From Bryobacteraceae bacterium (GTDB taxonomy: Bacteria > Acidobacteriota > Terriglobia > Bryobacterales > Bryobacteraceae), in contig JAICMB010000294.1 of the NCBI GenBank assembly GCA_025929455.1, positions 1-5,140 on the forward strand: a stretch of DNA of 5,140 nucleotides, in the 5' to 3' direction. The translations under genes and the position numbers were made by a program. Positions 1 to 5,140 of the stretch are shown here, in pieces. The notes below the pieces were generated by a model that did no database searches, was not told the origin of the DNA, and saw nothing but the letters and a program-made list of their open reading frames with translations. How positions within the stretch are numbered: position 1 is the stretch's first letter; each line of letters begins with the position of its first letter.

Positions 1-596
1 AAGACCTCGGGCTGCCGCTCGATATCGGCGCCGCATTGCGCGTGATCGCGGCACGAAGAGTACAGCGCGTGGACATAGGCGAAGTAAACGGCCGTCCATT
101 CATCAACAATTCGAGCCTGGGCCTATATCCGAATCTCGTAATCGCGCGCGAGCAGCGGCGGCGGCACGGGGCTTCGCGTACGCGGGCGCTGCTGTATGCG
201 ATCGCGCACGTGTTGCGCCGCTATCCGTTTCTGCGCGTCAGAGTGACGGCGGGACAGGTGCGGTTCGAGCAGAAAACGCCGTTTGTATTTGTCGGGAATA
301 ACATGTACGAAGTCTCCGGACTGGACATTGGCTCGCGCGAGCGGCTGGATGGAGGGCGGTTGCATCTTTGCATCGCGGCTCCAGTGTCCCGGGCGGGGCT
401 GGTGCTCGCCGCGGTGCGCGCGCTGTTTGGCGCCCCGACGGACAGCCGCGCGCTGACCAGCATCGCGGTCGAAGAAGCCTGGATCGAGACGCGACGGCGC
501 AAACGCCACATCACCACCGATGGCGAGGTAATGTACGCGGGCATGCCGCTGCACTACACGATCCGGACGCGCGCATTGCAGGTGATCGTGCCTTGA
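1..596 (+). CDS. Diacylglycerol kinase-family lipid kinase, C-terminal part (5' end outside window)
   Basis: The open frame enters from the left edge (first full codon at 3) and gives 197 residues. It starts within DLGLPLDIGAAL, the stretch that in this family follows the GTxNxxA nucleotide-binding motif, so the N-terminal catalytic part lies upstream. The remainder fits the C-terminal beta-sandwich domain of the DAGK/YegS/sphingosine-kinase family: VNGRPFINNSSLGLYP, then FVFVGNN, then a TTDGEV motif near the end. The DGE acidic pair is a conserved metal- or structure-related motif in this family. Such enzymes phosphorylate a lipid hydroxyl (diacylglycerol or similar) with ATP at the inner face of the membrane; the substrate cannot be read here. 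A TTG at 36 is an internal leucine codon, not the start, because the family match continues upstream of it. The stop overlaps the next gene's ATG by one base, implying coupled translation. Confidence 0.85.
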   Translation, partial: DLGLPLDIGAALRVIAARRVQRVDIGEVNGRPFINNSSLGLYPNLVIAREQRRRHGASRTRALLYAIAHVLRRYPFLRVRVTAGQVRFEQKTPFVFVGNNMYEVSGLDIGSRERLDGGRLHLCIAAPVSRAGLVLAAVRALFGAPTDSRALTSIAVEEAWIETRRRKRHITTDGEVMYAGMPLHYTIRTRALQVIVP

Positions 597-1390
597 TGCG
601 AACCATCGTGCAACTCTCCGATCTGCACTTCGGACGGCTCGATCCGGCGTTGTTGGATCCGCTGCGCCGGGCCATCGCGGATGCAGCGCCGGACCTGCTC
701 GCGGTTTCTGGCGATCTGACGCAGCGGGCGCGCGCGGGGGAATTTGAACAGGCGCGCGATTTTCTCGAGTCCCTGCCCTATCCACGGCTGGTGGTTCCGG
801 GAAACCATGACGTGCCGGTGCAACCGATACAGCGGCTGCGGACGCCGCTGCGCGAATACACCCGCTACATGGGCGACGAACTGGCGCCGTTTTTCGCGGA
901 CGGCGAAATGGCGGTGCTCGGCATCAATACCGCGCGATCGGTGGTGGTGAAAGGCGGCCGCATCAATTTGCGGCAGATCGCCTGTATCGAGGAGCACTTC
1001 TGCGGCTCCGGAAATCTCGTGAAGGTGCTGGTGACGCATCATCCCTTCGATCTGCCGGAGCGCTATACAAGCGCGGACCTGGTCGGACGCGCGCGCGCCG
1101 CGATGAGCATGATCGCGCGCTGCGGAATCGATCTACTGCTGGCCGGGCATTTTCACGTGAGTCACGCCGGGCACACCGCGGACCGCTACAACATCCCCGG
1201 GCACTCCGCTGTATTCGTGCAGGCCGGGACGTTGTCTACGAGGCGTCGCGGCGAGCCGGAATCGTTCAACCTCGTAATGACGGCGGCGGACGAACTCACG
1301 GTGGAGCGTTATTCGCTTGATGGCGCGCGCTTTCACAAGGCATGCGAAGATCGCTTTCACCGCGCGGCAGACGGGTGGGTACGCGCATAA
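596..1390 (+). CDS. Calcineurin-like metallophosphoesterase (Icc/CpdA-type)
   Basis: This 264-residue protein carries all the metal-binding motifs of the calcineurin-like phosphoesterase fold: D9-x-H11 (SDLHFG), G39-D40 (SGDLTQ), G69-N70-H71-D72 (PGNHD), H148 (THHP) and G184-H185-F186-H187. The dinuclear metal site therefore looks intact. Length and motif spacing resemble the class III cyclic-nucleotide phosphodiesterase group (Icc/CpdA), but family members also hydrolyse lipid and nucleotide phosphates, so the substrate is open. There is no signal peptide or TM segment, so it is probably cytoplasmic. The ATG at 596 is preferred because the protein begins directly with the first beta strand and metal motif, and because it overlaps the upstream lipid-kinase stop (TGATG). 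A longer in-frame extension back to 368 would only shadow that gene. Coupling to a lipid kinase hints at a role in phospholipid or phosphate turnover, which is inference. Confidence 0.88.
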   Translation: MRTIVQLSDLHFGRLDPALLDPLRRAIADAAPDLLAVSGDLTQRARAGEFEQARDFLESLPYPRLVVPGNHDVPVQPIQRLRTPLREYTRYMGDELAPFFADGEMAVLGINTARSVVVKGGRINLRQIACIEEHFCGSGNLVKVLVTHHPFDLPERYTSADLVGRARAAMSMIARCGIDLLLAGHFHVSHAGHTADRYNIPGHSAVFVQAGTLSTRRRGEPESFNLVMTAADELTVERYSLDGARFHKACEDRFHRAADGWVRA

Positions 1391-1397
1391 TGGCTAC

Positions 1398-1565
1398 TTG
1401 GACCAGCAACTCCATGGGTCGCCCGATCCGCCGGCGCCGCGCGCCTACGACGACGAGCCTCCGCCATTTCTGGGCACGTGGGGCCGCGTGTACGCAGCGG
1501 TGGTGGTGTATCTTGCCGCGCTGATCCTACTGTTTTATCTCTTCTCCCAGGCCGTTTCCGCATGA
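1398..1565 (+). CDS. Small one-TM membrane protein upstream of SSS symporter
   Basis: With a TTG start at 1398 this is a 55-residue protein. It has a proline- and acid-rich N-terminus (SPDPPAPRAYDDEPPPFLG), a GTWGRVY junction, and one hydrophobic helix at about residues 31-50 (VYAAVVVYLAALILLFYLF). The Arg just before the helix favours a cytoplasmic N-terminus. Its stop overlaps the symporter ATG (ATGA). I do not recognise a named family. Small membrane proteins next to SSS transporters are known (DUF485/YjcH with ActP, YhdT with PanF), but those have two helices, so this is an analogy only. The start is uncertain. The same frame is open back to an ATG at 1320, inside the phosphoesterase gene. 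An ATG at 1390 with GGGTGGG upstream sits in a different frame. The reading frame from about 1398 onward is supported by composition and by the TM segment. Confidence 0.7.
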   Translation: MDQQLHGSPDPPAPRAYDDEPPPFLGTWGRVYAAVVVYLAALILLFYLFSQAVSA

Positions 1566-3259
1566 GGCCGCTCGACTGGGTCGTGATGGCGGCCTGGTTG
1601 ATTTTCATCGTTAGCTACGGCCTGTATCGCGGACGCGGCAGTTCCACCACCAGCAACTATATGCTGGCGGGGCGCAGTATGCCCTGGTACGCGATGGGCC
1701 TCTCCATCATGGCCACGCAGGCCAGCGCGATCACGTTCATTTCGACCACCGGCCAGAGTTATGTGGACGGCATGCGGTTCGTGCAGTTTTATTTTGGGCT
1801 ACCGCTCGCGATGGTCATATTATCCGCGACGGCCGTGCCGATCTTCCATCGCGCCAACGTGTACACCGCGTACGAGTATCTGGAGCGGCGCTTCGACCTG
1901 AAGACACGCTCGCTGGTAAGCGGAATTTTTCTTCTGCAGCGCGGACTCGCAGCGGGTCTCTCCCTATACGCACCCGCTGTCGTACTCTCCGTCATCCTCG
2001 GATTATCCGATCGCGCGACGACCGTAGTGATGGGTCTGCTGATCATTTCCTACACTGCGTTCGGCGGCATCAAAGCCGTGACCTGGTCTGACGTGCAGCA
2101 GATGATTGTGATCTTCTGCGCGTTAATCGCTTCGTTGGTTGCGGCCGTGGTGCTGCTGCCCCACACCGTTTCGTTCATGGATGCCGTGCACCTCGCCGGA
2201 GCCGCGGGACGCCTGAACGCGGTCGATACCCACTTCAATTGGAACGACCGTTACAACCTGTGGAGCGGGCTTATCGGCGGCATGTTCCTGGCGCTCGCGT
2301 ACTTCGGCTGCGATCAGAGCCAGGTGCAGCGCTATCTGACCGGCCGCTCGGTGGCGCAGAGCCGGCTGAGTCTGATCTTTAATGCCACGGCGAAGGTTCC
2401 GATGCAGTTTTTCATTCTGTTCATCGGGGCGATGGTGTTTGTGTTCTTCACGTTCCTGCGGCCGCCGGTGCTGTTTCAGCCGGTGGAGTTGAAAAACGTG
2501 CAAGCGAAGGCAGCCTACGCGAGCGTGGAACGAAATTACAATGCGGCGTTCGAGCACCGCCGCGCCGCCGCGCAGGAATACATCGCGGCCGAGCGCAGCG
2601 ACGATGCCGCACGCAAGAACGCCGCGGTTGCGAACTACCGTACGGCACAGACAAACTTCAACGCCGCGCACCACGCCGCCGAGCGATTGGTGAGCGGCAG
2701 CTTCAACGATACCAACTACATTTTTCTGTCCTTCGTCACGCACTATCTGCCCGTGGGGCTGGTCGGCCTGGTCGTGGCCGTCATCTTTTCGGCGGCGATG
2801 TCGTCAACCTCAGGCGAAATCAACTCGCTCGCCACCGTCACCATCATCGATGTCTACCGCCGGCATTTCAATCCCAACGCGAGCGACCGGCACACCGTAA
2901 TTGCATCCAAAGTGGCGACCGTGTTCTGGGGCTTCTACGCCATCGGGTTCGCGCAATTCGGCCGCGATTTCGGGGCGCTGATCGAGGCCGTGAACATGGT
3001 TGGCTCGCTATTTTATGGCGGCCTGCTGGGCGTGTTCGTGCTGGCGTTCGCGTTCAAGCGCGTGAGCGCAACCGCCGCGTTCTACGGGGTGCTGGCGGGC
3101 GAAGCGGCGATCTTCGCGACCGCCATTTTCACCAAAGTGTCGTTCCTCTGGTACAACGTGATCGGCTGTGGAGTGGTGGTGATCGCGGGCCTGCTGCTCT
3201 CCGCCGCAGGGCGCGAGCGTACGGCGCGCCGGGCTGTATCGGAACAGGCGACGCGTTGA
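1562..3259 (+). CDS. Sodium:solute symporter (SSS family)
   Basis: This is a 565-residue inner-membrane transporter with about 13 predicted helices, as in PutP-like SSS proteins. SSS hallmarks are the broken-helix segment MATQASAITFIS (50-61), the signature YTAFGGIKAVTWSDVQQ (164-180), GCDQSQVQRYL (249-259) and SAAMSSTSGEINSLAT (410-425). By analogy with vSGLT, A411, S414 and S415 in that last segment correspond to Na2-site ligands, so Na+ coupling looks retained. The substrate cannot be inferred; the family includes sugars, amino acids and carboxylates. Residues about 305-383 form an alanine-rich, charged, probably helical insert between two TM helices. Counting helices from an external N-terminus places it on the periplasmic side. 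The start at 1562 (MRPLDWVVMAAW) begins right before TM1 and overlaps the upstream small gene by ATGA. The in-frame extension back to 1478 lies inside that gene and is not hydrophobic. Confidence 0.93.
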   Translation: MRPLDWVVMAAWLIFIVSYGLYRGRGSSTTSNYMLAGRSMPWYAMGLSIMATQASAITFISTTGQSYVDGMRFVQFYFGLPLAMVILSATAVPIFHRANVYTAYEYLERRFDLKTRSLVSGIFLLQRGLAAGLSLYAPAVVLSVILGLSDRATTVVMGLLIISYTAFGGIKAVTWSDVQQMIVIFCALIASLVAAVVLLPHTVSFMDAVHLAGAAGRLNAVDTHFNWNDRYNLWSGLIGGMFLALAYFGCDQSQVQRYLTGRSVAQSRLSLIFNATAKVPMQFFILFIGAMVFVFFTFLRPPVLFQPVELKNVQAKAAYASVERNYNAAFEHRRAAAQEYIAAERSDDAARKNAAVANYRTAQTNFNAAHHAAERLVSGSFNDTNYIFLSFVTHYLPVGLVGLVVAVIFSAAMSSTSGEINSLATVTIIDVYRRHFNPNASDRHTVIASKVATVFWGFYAIGFAQFGRDFGALIEAVNMVGSLFYGGLLGVFVLAFAFKRVSATAAFYGVLAGEAAIFATAIFTKVSFLWYNVIGCGVVVIAGLLLSAAGRERTARRAVSEQATR

Positions 3260-3261
3260 GG
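3258..3261 (+). promoter_or_regulatory. Ribosome-binding site of the antitoxin gene
   Basis: GAGG lies six bases upstream of the ATG at 3268 and overlaps the symporter stop codon. It decides for ATG 3268 over the in-frame TTG at 3256 and GTG at 3265. Its position suggests that the antitoxin can be translated from the upstream transcript. Confidence 0.55.
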
Positions 3262-3267
3262 CAAGTG

Positions 3268-3537
3268 ATGACACGCACGCAAATAATACTCGACTTCGAA
3301 CTTCATCGCCGCGCCCGTGAGCGCGCGAACGCTCTGGGCATCTCTCTTTCTGCATACGTTCGCAAGCTGGTCGCCCGCGACCTTGGTGGCGTAAAACCAA
3401 GACCTGACCGTCGTGCCATATTCGATCTCGGGAGATCGGGCGGTTCAGACCTTTCGAGCAATAAACGGCAGATAATCGCGGAAGCGTTCGCCTCCGAGCA
3501 CCGCAACCCGCGCCGTCGGCGTCCTCCGGCGCGATGA
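3268..3537 (+). CDS. vapB: VapB-type ribbon-helix-helix antitoxin
   Basis: This 89-residue basic protein starts with a short DNA-binding strand (TRTQIILD, 2-9), followed by helix 1 (about 9-22) and helix 2 (about 26-38, SLSAYVRKLVARDL), the arrangement of CopG/Arc-like RHH antitoxins. The region at 51-74 (IFDLGRSGGSD then KRQIIAEAF) resembles the toxin-wrapping tail seen in VapB partners of PIN toxins. The last residues are Arg/Pro-rich. Its stop overlaps the ATG of the downstream toxin remnant (ATGA), the usual antitoxin-first VapBC layout. The family neutralises the toxin and represses its own operon as a complex. Here the toxin is broken, so any remaining role would be DNA binding or neutralisation of another VapC. 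It begins only 8 bases after the symporter gene, with no obvious promoter of its own. The symbol rests on domain and context, not on a close match to one named pair. Confidence 0.8.
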   Translation: MTRTQIILDFELHRRARERANALGISLSAYVRKLVARDLGGVKPRPDRRAIFDLGRSGGSDLSSNKRQIIAEAFASEHRNPRRRRPPAR

Positions 3538-3786
3538 ACCTGTTTGTCTACGCGTCCGATGTCGGGAATGCCTGCACACCTGGACCTTGCAGCAACAGCA
3601 TGCAACAGAGCGCAGATCTACAGCTTGCATGGGAAATCGGACGCTCGTTCCGCGATCAAGATTTCTCGATTGTCGATTGCACGAGCTTCGCGGTAGTGCG
3701 CCGATCGCGCGGCGTCATTTGACGATGATTGTGCAGTTTTCCGGTTTGGGCCGAACCGGCGGCGTGCATTTACGGTCGTTAGGTAA
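3534..3786 (+). pseudogene. vapC: VapC/PIN-domain toxin remnant (deleted and frameshifted)
   Basis: The start MNLFVYAS matches the usual PIN opening MNLFVDAS, with the first catalytic Asp changed to Tyr at residue 6 (TAC for GAC). A short unrecognisable stretch follows. Then AWEIGRSFRDQDFSIVDCTSFAVVRR (residues 32-57) clearly matches the late PIN core with its conserved Asp in DCTSF (D48). This frame stops at 3720-3722. In the frame one base further on, from about 3706, the sequence continues as ASFDDDCAVFRFGPNRRRAF and then TVVR, ending with TAA at 3784-3786; this matches the typical VapC C-terminus FDDDFAVYRFG. A single frame change between about 3700 and 3717 therefore breaks the gene. The total of 253 bp is not a multiple of three and is well short of the roughly 130-145 codons usual for VapC, so a large central piece carrying further acidic residues is missing. 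It should have no RNase activity. Confidence 0.75.
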
Positions 3787-3797
3787 ACGCCCGCCCT

Positions 3798-3830
3798 TTG
3801 CGCGAAGGCCCGCCAATGCGACTATAGAAT
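3798..3830 (+). promoter_or_regulatory. Candidate promoter for the glycosyltransferase gene
   Basis: A -10-like element is visible as TATAGA at 3823-3828 or TAGAAT at 3825-3830 (5 of 6 matches to TATAAT). TTGCGC at 3798-3803 is the only nearby -35-like hexamer, but the spacer to it is long (19 or 21 bases). Transcription would start near 3837, leaving a leader of about 60 bases before the ATG at 3900. This is the only sizeable gap in the window where a new transcription unit would be expected. The -10 is plausible; the -35 is weak and may instead be an operator half-site. Confidence 0.4.
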
Positions 3831-3839
3831 CGTATCCGT

Positions 3840-3856
3840 TCGCGCAATTTGCGCGA
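3840..3856. promoter_or_regulatory. 17-bp palindrome, candidate operator
   Basis: TCGCGCAA-T-TTGCGCGA is a perfect inverted repeat with a one-base centre, ten bases downstream of the proposed -10 and therefore at the expected transcription start. A third copy of the half-site, TTGCGCGA, lies at 3798-3805 over the possible -35, 51 bp upstream of the matching half of the palindrome. This spacing and symmetry would suit a dimeric repressor. It has no T-tract, which argues against a terminator. No regulator can be assigned. Confidence 0.4.
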
Positions 3857-3899
3857 GACGGAAATACGGCTACGCGCACTTACATTACGGGTGCAAGCG

Positions 3900-5090
3900 A
3901 TGTTCGGAAAACCAATCCCGGTGCTGCTGATGGCACGCGAGCTGACCTGGGGCGGCAGCGAACGCCAGATGACCGCTACAGCGATCGCTCTGGCCGCGCA
4001 CGGCTTTGATGCTCGCGTGGCTTGTTTTATTCGCGAAGGCGTGCGCAGCCGCGACCTGGAAGCCGCTGGGGTGCCGGTGGTGCACTTTCCGGTGCGCTCG
4101 TTCCGTTCGATCGCGGCGTTCAGAGAAGCCCGGACGCTCGCCGAGTACATCAAGGCGAACCAGATCCGCATCGTGCACACCTGGGATCCGCCGTCGACGG
4201 TCTGGGCCATTCCGGCCACGCGGACGCTGACCGGGGCGGTTCCTCTGGCCAGCCAGCGCTCGCACCGCGAGTTGATCCAGCCGTCTTATCGTGCGCTGGT
4301 GCGCGCTACGGACCGGATAGCGCGCGGCATCGTCGTCAATTGCGAATTTCTGCGGCGGCATTTGATCGAGGATGAGAACGTGCCCGAACACAAGGTGCAC
4401 GTCTGCCATAACGGGTTGGACTTATCGCGTTTCCGGCAGCGGACAGAGCCGGCGAACACGGGCACGCAACCCGGCGATATCGTGATCGGAACCGTGTGTG
4501 TGCTACGGCCGGAAAAGGATGTCGCAACGCTGCTGCGCGCGTTCGCGATGGTAAGGAAGACGCATCCGCGAGCGCGCTTGCTCATCGTGGGCAGCGGCGC
4601 CGAACACCCGGCGCTCGAACGGTTGACGCGCGAACTGGATCTGATCAATGTGTGCACATTCCAGCCCGGAGTTCGCGATGTGCTTCCGTGGCTGCGGGCC
4701 ATAGATATTTTCGTGCTGCCATCGGTGAGCGAGGCGCTTTCCAATTCACTCATGGAAGCGATGGCGGCGCGCTGTTTCCCGATCGCGTCGGAGATCGGCG
4801 GTAATCCGGAACTGATCCGGAACGGCGATTGCGGCGTGCTGTTCCCGCCGCGAGATGCGGGGGCGCTGGCGAAGGCAATCTCGACCGCGATCGACAACCC
4901 CGAGCGGCTGCGCGCGGCCGGCGAGCGGGCGCAGGCGTTTATTGAAAAGAGCTTCTCGTTGGACGCAGCGGGGCGGCGGATGGCCGAGATCTACGCGTCT
5001 CTGCTGGGCGAATCGGCACTCTCGATTGGCGCCCCCACAAGCTCCGGCGAAGAAGCGCTCGCCAATTCCGGCCGCGCCAGTTCGCGATAA
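3900..5090 (+). CDS. GT4-type (GT-B fold) glycosyltransferase
   Basis: This 396-residue cytoplasmic protein has the two-domain GT-B layout. The N-terminal acceptor domain begins PVLLMARELTWGGSERQM (7-24), with the GGSE loop typical of GT4 enzymes. The linker carries HNGLD (170-174). The C-terminal donor domain has R203 and K206 (LRPEKD), expected to hold the nucleotide-sugar phosphates, LLIVGSG (227-233), and the EX7E pair E278/E286 (SEALSNSLMEA) followed by EIGGNPELI (298-306). It should be a retaining transferase that adds a sugar to a polysaccharide or lipid-linked acceptor; sugar and acceptor are unknown. The ATG at 3900 gives a start directly before the first beta strand. GTG 3891 and TTG 3849 are in-frame alternatives, the latter inside the palindrome. 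No strong ribosome-binding site is seen. The last 25 or so residues are Ser/Gly/Ala-rich, do not look like family sequence, and overlap the convergent gene. Confidence 0.9.
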   Translation: MFGKPIPVLLMARELTWGGSERQMTATAIALAAHGFDARVACFIREGVRSRDLEAAGVPVVHFPVRSFRSIAAFREARTLAEYIKANQIRIVHTWDPPSTVWAIPATRTLTGAVPLASQRSHRELIQPSYRALVRATDRIARGIVVNCEFLRRHLIEDENVPEHKVHVCHNGLDLSRFRQRTEPANTGTQPGDIVIGTVCVLRPEKDVATLLRAFAMVRKTHPRARLLIVGSGAEHPALERLTRELDLINVCTFQPGVRDVLPWLRAIDIFVLPSVSEALSNSLMEAMAARCFPIASEIGGNPELIRNGDCGVLFPPRDAGALAKAISTAIDNPERLRAAGERAQAFIEKSFSLDAAGRRMAEIYASLLGESALSIGAPTSSGEEALANSGRASSR

Positions 5091-5140
5091 AGGCCGAGCC
5101 ACTCCCGGCGAACGCTCGCCCACTCGTATTTCTGCAACTC
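4991..5140 (-). CDS. Probable glycosyltransferase, C-terminal end (5' part outside window)
   Basis: Reading leftwards from the window edge, the minus strand is open for 49 codons and ends with TAG at 4993-4991. The first residues, LQKYEWASVRREWLGLYREL, have the pattern seen at the very end of many GT4 glycosyltransferases: an aromatic-Trp helix, then a basic helix ending in YxxL. This is followed by a Pro/Ser/Ala-rich tail of about 27 residues. No start codon is needed because the gene continues beyond 5140. It faces the plus-strand glycosyltransferase, and the two coding regions overlap by 100 bp through their low-complexity tails. The assignment depends on about 22 residues and on the frame staying open. 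A different C-terminal helix is possible, but other minus-strand frames here look like shadows. Confidence 0.6.
   Translation of the reverse strand, partial: ELQKYEWASVRREWLGLYRELARPELASASSPELVGAPIESADSPSRDA

Noticed and set aside
123..785. Long minus-strand open frame (220 codons) opposite the kinase and phosphoesterase genes
   Set aside because: Arg/Pro/His-rich translation with no domain pattern. It crosses two well-supported plus-strand genes and is explained by high GC.
2123..2743. Minus-strand open frame of 206 codons inside the symporter gene
   Set aside because: Composition is a mirror of the symporter codons (many Arg, His, Gln), with no recognisable fold. The plus strand carries clear SSS motifs throughout.
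3741..3759. Inverted repeat CCGGTT-7 bases-AACCGG as a terminator
   Set aside because: The stem is only six pairs, there is no T-run after it, and it falls within the C-terminal coding remnant of the toxin.
3849..3899. Upstream TTG start at 3849 for the glycosyltransferase
   Set aside because: It would add 17 residues unlike the family and lies inside the palindrome at the probable transcription start. ATG 3900 sits right before the first beta strand.
3587..4009. Plus-strand open frame of 140 codons spanning the toxin remnant, the gap and the glycosyltransferase start
   Set aside because: It crosses three distinct elements, and its translation has no coherent domain. It shares neither frame of the two PIN-like fragments.
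4746..5123. Minus-strand open frame starting at 5123 opposite the glycosyltransferase
   Set aside because: Its frame differs from the glycosyltransferase-like C-terminus ending at 4991, and its Arg-rich translation looks like a shadow.

Overview
The window is GC-rich, gene-dense bacterial chromosome. The organism is not identified. The combination of a lipid-kinase/phosphoesterase pair, a one-helix small membrane protein translationally coupled to a sodium:solute symporter with a large inserted loop, a decayed VapBC pair and glycosyltransferases would fit an Acidobacteriota or a related soil or environmental Gram-negative. That is an impression from gene content, not a placement.

Region 1 (1-3259) is a tightly packed plus-strand block. 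It holds the 3' part of a diacylglycerol/sphingosine-kinase-family lipid kinase, a calcineurin-like metallophosphoesterase whose start codon overlaps the kinase stop (TGATG), a short one-TM membrane protein, and a 565-residue SSS-family Na+/solute symporter whose ATG overlaps the small gene's stop (ATGA). The first two probably act on phosphorylated lipids or nucleotides. The last two look like a transporter with a small partner protein.

Region 2 (3268-3786) is a toxin-antitoxin relic. A full-length VapB-type ribbon-helix-helix antitoxin overlaps by ATGA the start of a VapC/PIN toxin that has been destroyed. The toxin start survives with its first catalytic Asp replaced by Tyr, the middle of the gene is missing, and the C-terminal end is recognisable only by switching reading frame near 3700-3717, after which it ends at a TAA at 3784-3786.

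Region 3 (3787-3899) is a short intergenic stretch with a -10-like element. It also holds three copies of TTGCGCGA: one over the possible -35, and two forming a near-perfect 17-bp palindrome downstream. This is a candidate regulated promoter for the next gene.

Region 4 (3900-5140) holds a GT-B glycosyltransferase of the GT4 type on the plus strand. Converging on it from the right edge is the C-terminus of a minus-strand gene whose ending also reads like a glycosyltransferase. The two genes overlap tail to tail by 100 bp. This suggests the start of a polysaccharide or glycoconjugate locus continuing to the right.
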